From: Gemmatimonadota bacterium
GTDB lineage: Bacteria > Gemmatimonadota > Gemmatimonadetes > Gemmatimonadales > GWC2-71-9
Direction: 5' to 3'
Length of the DNA stretch: 64,000 bases
NCBI GenBank assembly: GCA_003222195.1
Contig: QHVB01000028.1
Span: 155,400 to 219,399 of the forward strand
Part shown: in pieces, positions 9,552-19,087 of the stretch
Position numbering within the stretch: position 1 is the stretch's first letter
How the letters are laid out: the number at the start of each line of letters is the position of its first letter
Made by a program: the position numbers and the translations under genes
The notes under the pieces: generated by a model
The model's input: only the letters and a program-made list of their open reading frames with translations
Told to the model about the DNA's origin: nothing
Databases searched by the model: none

Positions 9552-12225
9552 GATCCACCCCCATCGGGAAGAACAGCGACCGCGTCACCGGGGGATACGG
9601 CACATCCCAGCCGCGGGCATCGTGCCACAGGATGCGATTGAGCCGCTCCGACGGCGCCGCATCCGGGTCGCCGAAATTCATCCGCGCGGACTCCAGCGCC
9701 GCGCGCCGCCGTTCCGCCGCATGTGGTCCCGTGATGAGCCCGACTTGCTGATTCACCTCGTAGAGCGACTGCTTCGGCTCGAGGACGGTGTAGGGCGTGA
9801 AGTCGGGCGACTCGTCCGGGCCGATGAAGCTGGCCCGCATATCCGTCGCGACCAGGTCGAAGAGGCTGAGCGCCGGCAGTCCCAGAATCAGCTCGATCGT
9901 CTTGACCATGCTCGGCTGGCTGTAGAAGGTCGGGTCGATCACGCCACGCCGGGCGAACGGACTCGCGACGAGCGCCACCGTGCGATGGCCATCGATATGA
10001 TCTACGCCGTTCTGGGCATCGTCTTCGACGGCCAAAATCGCCATCGACTTCCAGAACGAGCTATGCGACAGGCCCTCCACGATCCGGCCAAGGGCCAGAT
10101 CGTTGTCGGCGACGCAGGCCTTCGGCGTGCACCAACCCGGGCTCGTACCGTCGGTGTGATCGCTCGGCAGAATGATGAGCACGAGATTCGGCATGGAGCG
10201 GCGCGACTCCCACTCCCGCAGGTATTCGAGAAACACATCCGCTTTTGCGACATCCGGAACCGTCAGAGTCCAGCTCGGATAGTCCCGCACGAGCGCGCGG
10301 TCGAGCGAGGGGATTTCGGCGCGCGTGTTGTAGAGCCTCGCGAGCTGTGCGCGGAAGAACGCGGGATTGTGGGGCTGCGAATCGCGGTACTGCGCCAGCA
10401 TCGTAGACCGTACCGCCGCGCTATCCCACCCCGGCGAGGGCGCGTACTCGCCAAAGATTCGGACCGTCTTCCCCTTGGCTTGCGCCGCTTCCCATAAGAA
10501 CCCGCCGGACGAATACGCCAGCGGATCAACCGCCTCCGACGGATAGCTGCGCCCCGTGTAGAGCGGCCACATCGGGTACTCGGTCTCGGTGCCCTGGGTC
10601 AGCCAGTTGTGGCCGTCCGCAGAGTTCCCGCCCGAAGCAAAAAAGTGATCGAGCAGTACATATCGCTCGGCGAGCGCGTGCGTGTTGGGAGTGACATCGC
10701 GCCCATACTGCACCAGCGACGAGTCACTCGCTCCCTTCCCGATGTCGCCGAACACCTGATCGTAGGTGCGGTTCTCGCGGACGATGTAGACGACGTGGTC
10801 GATCGACGAGGGCTCACCAGGGCGCTCGGGAACGGCGCGGGCGGGGACGTTGCGCCGAGCGGTGAGTGCTGGACCCGCGCTGCCGGTCCGCAGCGTGAGG
10901 CGATTGTTCTGAGCCACGGACGTGGTGTAGGCCGCCAGCTCCGCTTTCGAGGGCTCGGCGATGACGTTGACCGATCCGCGATAGGAATGGACGTAGCGAC
11001 CCGTGAGGCCCGAGGTCCGCCCATTCCCCGATCCCACGCCGAACAGCGATCCAACGGCGATCGTGTGGCCGTCTGCACTAACGTCGATCGTCGTCGGGTA
11101 CCATCCCGTGGGCACGAGGCCGCGGAGCTGGCCGCCAGGCAGCCCGTATACGGCAACCGCGTTCGCCCCGCCCAGCGTGACGAAGAGCGTGGTCGCGTCC
11201 GGGGACAGGGCAAGCGCGGTGGGCGCGAGGCCGATGCGGCGTTCGCGGAATGGCGCGATCGCGATGGTGCCGGAGACGGTGTCGCGACGCGTGTCGATGA
11301 TGCTCACCACGTCCGAGTTGCCGTTCGCGACGTACAGCCGCCCGCCCTGCTGGTCCCAGGCGAGGCCCGTCGGATGGCGGCCCACGGGAATGACTTTGGT
11401 CACCTGTCCCTTCACCAAATCGACGCGAGTCACGCTGCCCGGCTGGGCAATCCCACGGCCGTCGACCCGGACCAGCTCAGCAAACGGGTCGCAGCATTGC
11501 TTCGCGGCGCGATCCCGCGGGCCGGGCTTGGCGCCGCCAAGATTGGTGACATATGCGACCGATCCGTCTGTGCTCACCACCGCGGCCACCGGCAGCACAC
11601 CGAGCGGCACCGTTCTCAGCAGCGAGCCGCTGTCGGCGTCGAGGATCGCGAGGGCGTCGTTAGCCGGCAGGGGCACCACCACCACGCGGTGTCCGGATGC
11701 GTTGGCGCGAGTCGCTACAGCGGGAGCACCGGCGATGTAGTCACCGAGCTCCGGCGAAGTCCACCGCGGCACGACACTGTCGCCGTCGTAGGCAGTCAGC
11801 TGCGCGACGGCCTTCGTCTGCGCGAGACGCTCTGATCCCGGGGTTCGGCTTAGGGCAAGTTCTGCCGGCAAGAGGCCCACGCTTGTAACGAGGGTGCGAC
11901 GAGTGACAGGATCGATCGCGATGCTCTGCACGCCCGCGCGCCCGTCGAAGGGGGAGCTCCCCAGCACGGCGTTGTCGCGCCAGCCGAGCCGGTATGCGGC
12001 GCCGTGGATGGAGACCCAGATCTCGCCGGGACGCCCGAATCGGACGCCGAACACGCGGTCGGTAAACACGCTCTGCACGCCGGCGGGGGTCACGCGCTGA
12101 TTGGTCGCGATCGTTCCGGGATCGGTGATCTCACGACGCGGAGCGACTGGCGCGGGCTGCGGGGACCGCGCGGGCTGCGGGGCCTGCGCGGGAACCTGGA
12201 GCAGTAGAATGAGAGAGAGGACCAT
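9487..12225 (-). CDS. Exported beta-propeller plus PF04185-type phosphoesterase
   Basis: The protein of about 912 residues has a signal peptide (MVLSLILLLQVPAQA). Roughly 400 residues of YncE/YVTN-like propeller repeats follow (DPVTRRTLVTSVG, DQQGGRLYVANGNSDVVSIIDT, SPDATTLFVTLGG). The C-terminal half is an alkaline phosphatase-fold phosphoesterase, recognisable from IDHVVYIVRENRTYDQVFGD, LPSDHTDGTSPGW, ILAVEDDAQNGVDHIDGHRT and SPFARRG. These are metal-dependent phosphate-ester hydrolases (phospholipase C or acid phosphatase-like) acting outside the inner membrane. I prefer the ATG at 12225; a GTG at 12240 would overlap the divergent amidase start. It is the longest of three PF04185 proteins in the window. 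Confidence 0.88.
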   Translation of the reverse strand: MVLSLILLLQVPAQAPQPARSPQPAPVAPRREITDPGTIATNQRVTPAGVQSVFTDRVFGVRFGRPGEIWVSIHGAAYRLGWRDNAVLGSSPFDGRAGVQSIAIDPVTRRTLVTSVGLLPAELALSRTPGSERLAQTKAVAQLTAYDGDSVVPRWTSPELGDYIAGAPAVATRANASGHRVVVVPLPANDALAILDADSGSLLRTVPLGVLPVAAVVSTDGSVAYVTNLGGAKPGPRDRAAKQCCDPFAELVRVDGRGIAQPGSVTRVDLVKGQVTKVIPVGRHPTGLAWDQQGGRLYVANGNSDVVSIIDTRRDTVSGTIAIAPFRERRIGLAPTALALSPDATTLFVTLGGANAVAVYGLPGGQLRGLVPTGWYPTTIDVSADGHTIAVGSLFGVGSGNGRTSGLTGRYVHSYRGSVNVIAEPSKAELAAYTTSVAQNNRLTLRTGSAGPALTARRNVPARAVPERPGEPSSIDHVVYIVRENRTYDQVFGDIGKGASDSSLVQYGRDVTPNTHALAERYVLLDHFFASGGNSADGHNWLTQGTETEYPMWPLYTGRSYPSEAVDPLAYSSGGFLWEAAQAKGKTVRIFGEYAPSPGWDSAAVRSTMLAQYRDSQPHNPAFFRAQLARLYNTRAEIPSLDRALVRDYPSWTLTVPDVAKADVFLEYLREWESRRSMPNLVLIILPSDHTDGTSPGWCTPKACVADNDLALGRIVEGLSHSSFWKSMAILAVEDDAQNGVDHIDGHRTVALVASPFARRGVIDPTFYSQPSMVKTIELILGLPALSLFDLVATDMRASFIGPDESPDFTPYTVLEPKQSLYEVNQQVGLITGPHAAERRRAALESARMNFGDPDAAPSERLNRILWHDARGWDVPYPPVTRSLFFPMGVDLSDDEREEREGQERVRRSPKP

Positions 12226-12230
12226 CTCTG

Positions 12231-13412
12231 ATGATATCACCGTCGGCGCACGGAAGCATCCAGGAGATCAGCGATCAGATCCGGGCGCGAACCGTGTCGC
12301 CCGTGACGGTCGTTGCTGCGTGTCTGCAACGCATCGAGCAGCTGAACCCTAAGCTCAACGCCTTCGCGACCGTTTTGGCCGACGAATCGCGGGAAGAAGC
12401 GAGGCGTGCTGAAACAGAGATCAACGCTGGGCGCTGGCTCGGCCCGCTGCACGGCATGCCGATCGGAATCAAGGACTTCTACGACACCGCGGGCGTCCGG
12501 ACCACCGCGGCGGCGCGACAATTCCTGAATCGCATTCCCTCCAGCGACGCCGAGCTGGTGGCGAGGCTCAAGCGTGCAGGCGCGATCATCATCGGCAAGA
12601 CGAACATGCACGAGCTCGGCATGGGGACGACGTCGCTGGTGAGCGTATTTGGACCGGTGCGCAACCCGCTGAACCCCGACTACATCGCCGGCGGATCGTC
12701 GGGCGGCTCGGCCGCGGCCGTCGCCGCGGGGCTGTGCTACGCGACCATCGACACCGACGCGATCGGCTCGTGCCGCTTGCCGGCGGCTTGCTGCGGCGTC
12801 GTCGGATTCAAGGGCACCTATGGACTGCTCAGCGCGCGCGGCATTCTGGAGGGTGAGCAGGCTGATCCCGCGATCCTGCTGCTCGCACATCCGGCGATCA
12901 CGACGCGGAGCGCGGACGATACGACCATTCTCGTAAAGGCACTGGCCGCCCGCGAGACGAGAACGATCCGGGAGCCGCGCGTTGGCGTCGTCACCAACAT
13001 CAAGCCGACGCAATCGGTCCGCGTGGCATTCGAGGCGGCCGTCGAGCGCCTTCGCACGCTGGGCTATCAGCTGAAGAAAGCGCCTGCGCCGTTCGACAAT
13101 CCCGGATTCGACGTGCGGAACATCGTGCCCGACCGTGCAGCGGTCGCCGCGCACAGTTTTCGCGAGGTCGATGCGCTCGTGTTGCCGACCACGAACGGAA
13201 GCATTCCCACCGTCAAGCAGGCTGAGGGCAATCCACTCGCCCTCTCGGCCGAGAACACGATGTTCGCGAACTACTTTGGCCTGCCGGCGATCAGCGTTCC
13301 GTCAGGTTTTGATGCGAAGGGCCTGCCGCTCGCTTTACAGATCGTCGGCCGGCCGTGGGAGGACGGCACGGTGCTCGAGCTGGCTAACACATTCCTAACT
13401 CGCCGCATGTAG
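12231..13412 (+). CDS. Amidase signature enzyme, shortened
   Basis: This is a cytoplasmic amidase-signature hydrolase of 393 residues. The Ser-cisSer-Lys triad is visible: Lys in PIGIKDFYD, cis-Ser in GGSSGGSAAA and the nucleophile in TDAIGSCRLPA. The last motif deviates from the usual DTGGSIRxPA. The family is normally about 460-490 residues, and roughly 80 seem missing between FDVRNIVPD and AAHSFREVDALVLPTT, which suggests an internal deletion. The reading frame is intact and the C-terminal FGLPAISVPSGFD and PLALQIVGRPWED motifs are normal. Its ATG is only five bases from the start of the divergent phosphoesterase gene. Substrate is unknown. Confidence 0.88.
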   Translation: MISPSAHGSIQEISDQIRARTVSPVTVVAACLQRIEQLNPKLNAFATVLADESREEARRAETEINAGRWLGPLHGMPIGIKDFYDTAGVRTTAAARQFLNRIPSSDAELVARLKRAGAIIIGKTNMHELGMGTTSLVSVFGPVRNPLNPDYIAGGSSGGSAAAVAAGLCYATIDTDAIGSCRLPAACCGVVGFKGTYGLLSARGILEGEQADPAILLLAHPAITTRSADDTTILVKALAARETRTIREPRVGVVTNIKPTQSVRVAFEAAVERLRTLGYQLKKAPAPFDNPGFDVRNIVPDRAAVAAHSFREVDALVLPTTNGSIPTVKQAEGNPLALSAENTMFANYFGLPAISVPSGFDAKGLPLALQIVGRPWEDGTVLELANTFLTRRM

Positions 13413-13445
13413 CCCCGCGCCGACCCGGCGCCATTATTATCGGAC

Positions 13446-15788
13446 ATGCTGCTGACATTGTGTATCCTGCTGCATTGTGGCGTGCCCGACTCCATCGTCG
13501 TGTACTCGGGTCGCGAGCGCCAGCTCGACGTGCGGATCCCGCGCTTCGACGCCGAGGTGGTGATCGACGGCGAGCTCGCGGATTCCGCGTGGAGGCACGC
13601 TGCCCTCCTCACCGGTTTCTCGCAGTACGCGCCCAACGACGGCGTCTCGGCGGCGGATTCGACGCAGGTGCTGGTGTGGTATTCCGCCACCGCGATCTAC
13701 TTCGGCATTCGCGCCTTCGAGCTGCACGGCCGGCCGACCGCGACACTCGCCAACCGTGACCAGATCTTCGGCGACGACAACGTGCAGATCCTGCTCGGCA
13801 CATTTCACGACGGCAAGAAGGCGCTGATGTTCGCCGTTAACCCGCTCGGCGTGCAGGGCGACGGCGCGATCATCGAAGGCGCCAACATCACCGCAAGCGG
13901 GTACATCGGTGGCGGGTTGATCGGGCGCGAGCAGCCGGATCTGAGTCCGGACTACGTCTTCCAGTCGCGGGGCCGGGTGACCGATTGGGGCTACGAAGTC
14001 GAGGTCCGAATCCCGTTCAAGAGTCTGGGTTTTCAACCGAAGCAACCGCAGGACTGGAGCCTCAACATCCTGCGTCAGGTGAAGCACTCGGGATTCGAGG
14101 ACACCTGGTTCCCGGCCAGGCGCGCCAACGCAACGTTCATCGGGCAGTCCGGGAATTTGGTCGGCCTCGCCGGAATGCATCGCGGGCTGGTCATGGACAT
14201 CAACCCCGAGGCTACCGGGAGAGCGACCGGCGCACCGGGCGCGAGCCGCTACAGCTACGACACCGGCAACCCGCAGGTGGGCGGCAACGTGCGTTGGGGT
14301 CTCTCCGACAACCTCAATCTCAACGGCACGATCAAACCCGATTTCTCGCAGGTCGAATCGGACGCCGGCCAGCTCGCGTTCGATCCACGCCAGGCGCTCT
14401 TCTTCCCGGAGAAGCGACCCTTCTTCCTCGAGGCCAGCGAGCTGTTCCAGGTGCCGCAGAATCTCATTTACACCCGGCGGATCGTGCAGCCGGTTGCGGC
14501 GGTCAAGCTCACCGGCAATGCGTCAGGCACCGACGTCGGGTTCATGTCCGCGGTCGATGGCAAGTTCGCGTCTGCCAGCGGCGCGGATAATCCCATTTTC
14601 AATATCCTGCGGCTGCAGCACAGCCTGGGTCACGGCTCTCGCCTGGGTCTGGCGTACACCGATCAAATCGAGGGCGGGGATTACAACCGCGTCGCGGAGT
14701 TCGACAGCCGCCTGGTGTTCAAGGACATCTACGGACTCAATCTGCAATTTGCCGGCAGCCGCACCCGGTCAGGCGGCGTCACCACGACGGCTCCGCTCTG
14801 GCTCACGCAGCTCACGATTCAGCACCGCGTGTGGGGGCTGCGAAGCTCGTTCGCGGGCATCTCCGACAACTTCCAAAGTGCAAGCGGCTTCATCGGCCGC
14901 AACGGCATCGTCCACTCGTACCTGGACCCCAGCCACACGACGTACGGCAAGCCAGGCGCGTTCCTGCAGCGGCTGACCGGCGATATCGTCGTGGACGGCA
15001 TCTGGCAGTACCAGAATTTCATTCACGGCCGGCACATGCAGGACAAGAAGCTGCACTTCAACGTCAACAGCACGCTGCGCGGCGGCTGGAACGTTGGCGC
15101 CGGGTATTTCGTCGAATCGTTTGGTTACGATTCGGCGCTGTTCGCAAATTATCGACTCGAGGTGCGTCGCTCGGGGGGCGGGCTCGACACGATTCCGTTC
15201 GTCGGCCAGCCGACGATCCCGAATGGTGAGTGGATCGTCCAAATCGGCACGCCGCAGTGGAAGCACTTCAGCGGCAACGGATTCTATCTGCAAGGGCACG
15301 ACGAGAACTTCTTCGAATGGGCGTCGGCGTGGCTGCAGCTCATGAGCCTCGACCTGTCCTACCGGCCCACCGAGCGGCTGCGCAATTCGTTCAGCTATTT
15401 CTGGCAACAGGTGAACCGGCGCACGGACGGGAGTCTCATGAATGTCGGTCGCGTGGCCCGCGCCAAGCTCGAATACCAGCTCTCGCGGCCCCTCTTCATC
15501 CGGCTCGTCGGACAGTACATCCAGGACCAGACCGATTCGCTGCGCGACGACTCGCGGACCAACGCACCGATTCTGATCGCGGGGCCGAGCGGCGTGACGC
15601 GGACGACGGCCACCGCCACGAATCTCTTCCACGTCGATGCCCTGATCAGCTATCAGCCGGTCCCGGGAACCGTCGTGTTCGCGGGCTATGGCAGCGACAT
15701 GCTGGATGAAGACGCGTTCCGCTTCCGCGGGCTGACACGCACCGGCGATGCCTTCTTCGTGAAGCTGAGCTACTTGTTCCGGCTGTAG
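13446..15788 (+). CDS. DUF5916 outer-membrane protein with CBM9-like N-terminal domain (copy 1)
   Basis: This 780-residue exported protein opens with a CBM9-like beta-sandwich (FDAEVVIDGELADSAWRHA ... YEVEVRIPFKSLGF). After it comes the DUF5916 part, a probable outer-membrane barrel, with the conserved IKPDFSQVESDAGQLAFDPRQALFFPEKRPFFLEASELF signature. These proteins are abundant in Bacteroidota and Gemmatimonadota and are often called membrane-associated hydrolases, though their reaction is not established. The signal peptide (MLLTLCILLHCGVPDS) is short and no clear ribosome site precedes the ATG. A paralogue lies at 47502. It is convergent with the alpha/beta hydrolase gene, one base apart. 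Confidence 0.9.
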   Translation: MLLTLCILLHCGVPDSIVVYSGRERQLDVRIPRFDAEVVIDGELADSAWRHAALLTGFSQYAPNDGVSAADSTQVLVWYSATAIYFGIRAFELHGRPTATLANRDQIFGDDNVQILLGTFHDGKKALMFAVNPLGVQGDGAIIEGANITASGYIGGGLIGREQPDLSPDYVFQSRGRVTDWGYEVEVRIPFKSLGFQPKQPQDWSLNILRQVKHSGFEDTWFPARRANATFIGQSGNLVGLAGMHRGLVMDINPEATGRATGAPGASRYSYDTGNPQVGGNVRWGLSDNLNLNGTIKPDFSQVESDAGQLAFDPRQALFFPEKRPFFLEASELFQVPQNLIYTRRIVQPVAAVKLTGNASGTDVGFMSAVDGKFASASGADNPIFNILRLQHSLGHGSRLGLAYTDQIEGGDYNRVAEFDSRLVFKDIYGLNLQFAGSRTRSGGVTTTAPLWLTQLTIQHRVWGLRSSFAGISDNFQSASGFIGRNGIVHSYLDPSHTTYGKPGAFLQRLTGDIVVDGIWQYQNFIHGRHMQDKKLHFNVNSTLRGGWNVGAGYFVESFGYDSALFANYRLEVRRSGGGLDTIPFVGQPTIPNGEWIVQIGTPQWKHFSGNGFYLQGHDENFFEWASAWLQLMSLDLSYRPTERLRNSFSYFWQQVNRRTDGSLMNVGRVARAKLEYQLSRPLFIRLVGQYIQDQTDSLRDDSRTNAPILIAGPSGVTRTTATATNLFHVDALISYQPVPGTVVFAGYGSDMLDEDAFRFRGLTRTGDAFFVKLSYLFRL

Positions 15789-15789
15789 C

Positions 15790-16677
15790 TCAGCGCAGGC
15801 GCCGCAGGAAGTTCTCCAACACCATGTTGAAGTGTTCGGACTCATCCACGAAGAGGGCGTGGCCGGCATTCTCGAAGATCTCCACCTGCGCGTCCTTGAC
15901 GTGATTGCGCACCGTGTCGGCCGTTTCCTTCATCCACGCACCGCCGACGAACAGCAGCGGGCGATCCACCTTGTCCAACGCGGGGCGCCAGTCGCGCGGC
16001 GCGGTGCCTAACGTGCTGGCGAGCAGGGTGTAGGCCGTGGCCGTGGGTGTCGAGAGCGACGCGCGAGTGATGCCGGCGATGTAGGCCGAGTCCTGCGGGG
16101 TCCGGTACATGCCGCGGACGAAGCTCGCCGTAAACGCTGGCCGATCGCGCAGCACATGGAACAGCAGCGTATCGATGAACGTCGCAACCGGCGAGCTCGG
16201 CGGGATGTATACGAAGTTGTCGACCAGCACGAGCCCCGCGATGTCCTGAGTGCCGAACTGCTTGACCAGCTCGAGCGCTTCGGGGACGCCCATCGACCAG
16301 CCGACGAGGACAACCCGCGGAGCCTTGATGTGCGCGATGAGCTCGTGAATATCCTGGGCGCGGCGATCGGTGTAATTGCCGTCAGGCGTCCGCTGCGAGC
16401 TTCCCTGGGACCGCGGATCGAGCGCGACCACGCGCGCCGAGCGCACGAAATAGCGCAGTTGCGGCTCCCAAATGTCGGCGGGCATCGTCCAGCCGGGCAC
16501 AAACACGATGGTGGGTCCGGTACCGCTCCCGCCGCTCAGGAAATGGAGCCGGACGCTGTCACTGGTGACGAACCAGCGATCGACCCAGGGACGAGCTGGC
16601 GCTCGCTGGGCTGGAAGCGTGGTTGCGAGTGAGACGAACAAGACTGTCCAGACCTGAACGGCAGCAAACCGACGCAT
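15790..16677 (-). CDS. Exported alpha/beta hydrolase
   Basis: The 295-residue protein has a signal peptide (cleavage near LPAQ) and an alpha/beta-hydrolase fold. The oxyanion segment is FVPGWTMPADIWEPQL and the nucleophile elbow is GWSMG with Ser128. The catalytic His273 sits in NAGHALFVDE, and an acidic residue is available in the preceding strand region. It resembles peroxidase/esterase-like hydrolases (RsbQ and arylesterase type), so it probably cleaves an ester or lactone in the periplasm; the substrate is unknown. A GGGAG ribosome site precedes the ATG at 16677. It is transcribed away from the S9 peptidase gene. Confidence 0.9.
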   Translation of the reverse strand: MRRFAAVQVWTVLFVSLATTLPAQRAPARPWVDRWFVTSDSVRLHFLSGGSGTGPTIVFVPGWTMPADIWEPQLRYFVRSARVVALDPRSQGSSQRTPDGNYTDRRAQDIHELIAHIKAPRVVLVGWSMGVPEALELVKQFGTQDIAGLVLVDNFVYIPPSSPVATFIDTLLFHVLRDRPAFTASFVRGMYRTPQDSAYIAGITRASLSTPTATAYTLLASTLGTAPRDWRPALDKVDRPLLFVGGAWMKETADTVRNHVKDAQVEIFENAGHALFVDESEHFNMVLENFLRRLR

Positions 16678-16833
16678 CGAGTAACTCCCGAATATTGATT
16701 GGTGATATTAAACCACCTTGCGATAGCCCGCCGGGGCCGCCATGGTTGAAGGCACCGATCGCAGGAACCTTTGGACGCCGCGAGCGTCACCGCTGGGGGG
16801 TGTGTGCCCGTGGCTTACCCAAAGGACCTTCCA

Positions 16834-16929
16834 ATGCCTGCCAATAAAGACTTCAAACGCCTCGTTCGCCCGCGCCCACCTGCTCCAAACCAAGGTCACC
16901 GATTTTCGCGAAGATATCTGGCCGCCTAA
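16834..16929 (+). pseudogene. 31-codon frame, possible frameshifted gene remnant
   Basis: A small frame starts MPANKDFKRLVR after an AAAGGA ribosome site and stops at 16927-16929. Its first 12 residues look like the start of a conserved basic small protein. The natural-looking continuation (ARAHLLQTKVTDFRED) appears in a different frame of the same DNA at about 16875-16925. This suggests either a decayed gene whose frame was broken by a short deletion, or a short leader peptide of the S9 peptidase gene, which begins 22 bases later. Family memory here is weak, so this is low confidence. Confidence 0.3.
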
Positions 16930-16951
16930 CCACTTCATCCAGAAGGTAGTC

Positions 16952-19078
16952 ATGCGCCGATTCTCTCTCGTTCTCTGGCTTGCACTCTCCGCGCCGCTGG
17001 CGGCGCAGCAGGCAGGACGTCACACCATCACGCACGAAGATGTCTTTCTGATGAAGCGCATTTCGTCTCCCGCCATCAGCCCGGACGGCCGCTGGGTCGT
17101 CTTCAGCGTGACCGAGCCCTCCTATACCGACGGCGAGCAGGTCAGCGATCTGTGGCTGGTGCCGGCGGACGGGAGCGCCGAGCCGCGCCGGCTGACCAAC
17201 ACCAAAGCCGGCGAGAGCGGCGCGGAGTGGAGTCCCGACAGCCGCCGCATCGCTTTCAGCACGAGACGCGAAGGCGACGACATCGCGCAGATCTACGTGC
17301 TCGACCTGAGCGGTGGTGGTGAGGCGCAGCGGGTGACGAACATTTCTACCGGCGCCTCGAGCCCCTTGTGGCGTCCCGATGGTCGCGCGATCCTGTTCAC
17401 GAGCATGATCTATCCCGGCGCGCTGACGGACTCGGCCAACCGCGCCGCGGCCGCCGAGCGCAAAGCTCGCAAGTACAACGCGCGCGTGTACGACGCGTCA
17501 CCGATTCGCCTATGGGATCATTGGCTCGATGACCGGCGGCCGCATCTGTTCGTGCAGTCCCTCGACCCTGGTGCGCAGGCCAAAGATCTGCTCGCGGGCT
17601 CACAGCTCGTGCAGGGCGCCGGGTTCGGCGGACAACTCGGCACCAGCGGCGAGGATCTCGCCGCGGCGTGGACGCCCGACGGCGGCGGTGTGGTGTTCGC
17701 CGCCACGACGAACCGCACCGACTGGACGCACGGCGACGTCGTGCAGGCCTTGTGGCGTGTCACCGCGACGGGCGGAGAGCCACAGCGCCTCACCCAGGGC
17801 CGAGACGATTACGACGCGCCGCAGTTCAGTCCCGACGGGAAGGCGCTGTACGCGATCCTGACGCCGACGAACGAGCACACCTTCAACAATCGGCGGCTGG
17901 TGGCGTGGACCTGGGGAGGGCCGCGCAACGCGGATGCCGCTCCCCGCGTGGTCGCCGGCGGCGCCGAGCATTCGGTCGGCACCTACACTCCGGCTCCGGA
18001 CAACCGCACCGTCTTCTTTCTGGCGGAAGACGCGGGCCATCAGCGGCTGTTCCGCGCAAGCAGCGGGGCGAAGGAGCAGGAGGTCGGCACGATGACGAGC
18101 GGGACGTTCGGCGGCTTGCAGGTTGCGACGTCCACGACTGGGAGTGCGTTCAAGGTGGCGGCCGTGTGGGAGAGCGCGACGAATCCACCGGAGATCGTGA
18201 GAATCGATCCCGCCACGGGCCGCTCGACACCACTCTCCAAGTTCAATACCGACCGCGCCGCCAAGATCGACTGGCAGCCGCTGCGCGAGTTCTGGTTTAC
18301 GTCGAGCCGCGGCAAACGCATCCACAGCTTCTACGCGCTGCCACCCGGATTCGACTCCACTCGCACGTATCCGTTGTTCGTCCTGATACACGGCGGCGCC
18401 GCGAACATGTGGACCGACAACTTTGGCTTACGCTGGAATCCGCACCTCCTCGGCGCCACGGTCCCGGGGTTTGTCGTGCTGATGACCGACTACACCGGCT
18501 CGACCGGGTACGGCGAGAAATTCTCGCAGGATATCCAGTTCGATCCGCTCGAAGGGCCGGCCAACGATTTGAACGAGGCAGCGGATACGGCGCTCAAGCG
18601 ATTCAAGTTCATCGACGCGTCGCGCCAGGTGGCGGCCGGCGCGAGCTACGGCGGGCACCTCACCAACTGGCTCGCCGTGACGACGACGCGGTATCGCGCT
18701 CTCGTGAGCCATGCCGGCGAATGGGACCTCGAGACCCAATGGGCGACGAGCGATTTCAACTACGATCGCGAGCGCAACGTAGGCGGGCCGCCATGGGAAG
18801 ACCACCCGATCTGGCACACGCAGAGCCCGATGCGGCGGGCCGCGAATCTACACACCCCGGTGCTGGTGTCGGTGGGGGAGCGCGATTTCCGCGTCCCGAT
18901 GAACAACGCGCTCGAGTTCTGGACCGCGCTGCAACGCCAGCAGATTCCGTCCCGGCTGATCATCTGGCCGGAGGAGAATCATTGGATTCTGCGCGGGGAG
19001 AACAGTCGATACTTCTATAAGGAAGTGGCGGCGTGGCTCACCCGCTGGCTCGGCGGGCCGGCGGCGACGGGGCAGTAG
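16952..19078 (+). CDS. S9 family (prolyl oligopeptidase/DPP-like) peptidase, exported
   Basis: The 708-residue serine peptidase has a signal peptide (MRRFSLVLWLALSAPLAAQ). An N-terminal beta-propeller contains WD40/TolB-like repeats (ISPDGRWVVFSVTEP, WSPDSRRIAFSTRREGDD, FSPDGKALYAIL). The C-terminal catalytic alpha/beta-hydrolase domain has the triad Ser565 (GASYGG), Asp645 (GERDFRVP) and His677 (ENHWI). Such enzymes cleave short peptides, often after proline or at the acyl-peptide N-terminus, in the periplasm or outside. The ATG at 16952 is preferred over 16742 because it starts a proper signal peptide after AGAAGG. The 274-base region upstream holds only the small remnant frame. Confidence 0.95.
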   Translation: MRRFSLVLWLALSAPLAAQQAGRHTITHEDVFLMKRISSPAISPDGRWVVFSVTEPSYTDGEQVSDLWLVPADGSAEPRRLTNTKAGESGAEWSPDSRRIAFSTRREGDDIAQIYVLDLSGGGEAQRVTNISTGASSPLWRPDGRAILFTSMIYPGALTDSANRAAAAERKARKYNARVYDASPIRLWDHWLDDRRPHLFVQSLDPGAQAKDLLAGSQLVQGAGFGGQLGTSGEDLAAAWTPDGGGVVFAATTNRTDWTHGDVVQALWRVTATGGEPQRLTQGRDDYDAPQFSPDGKALYAILTPTNEHTFNNRRLVAWTWGGPRNADAAPRVVAGGAEHSVGTYTPAPDNRTVFFLAEDAGHQRLFRASSGAKEQEVGTMTSGTFGGLQVATSTTGSAFKVAAVWESATNPPEIVRIDPATGRSTPLSKFNTDRAAKIDWQPLREFWFTSSRGKRIHSFYALPPGFDSTRTYPLFVLIHGGAANMWTDNFGLRWNPHLLGATVPGFVVLMTDYTGSTGYGEKFSQDIQFDPLEGPANDLNEAADTALKRFKFIDASRQVAAGASYGGHLTNWLAVTTTRYRALVSHAGEWDLETQWATSDFNYDRERNVGGPPWEDHPIWHTQSPMRRAANLHTPVLVSVGERDFRVPMNNALEFWTALQRQQIPSRLIIWPEENHWILRGENSRYFYKEVAAWLTRWLGGPAATGQ

Positions 19079-19087
19079 CCAGGCTCG

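Noticed and set aside
16742-16951. N-terminal extension of the S9 peptidase from 16742
   Set aside because: The extension is not conserved in character and would bury the signal peptide that begins at 16952.
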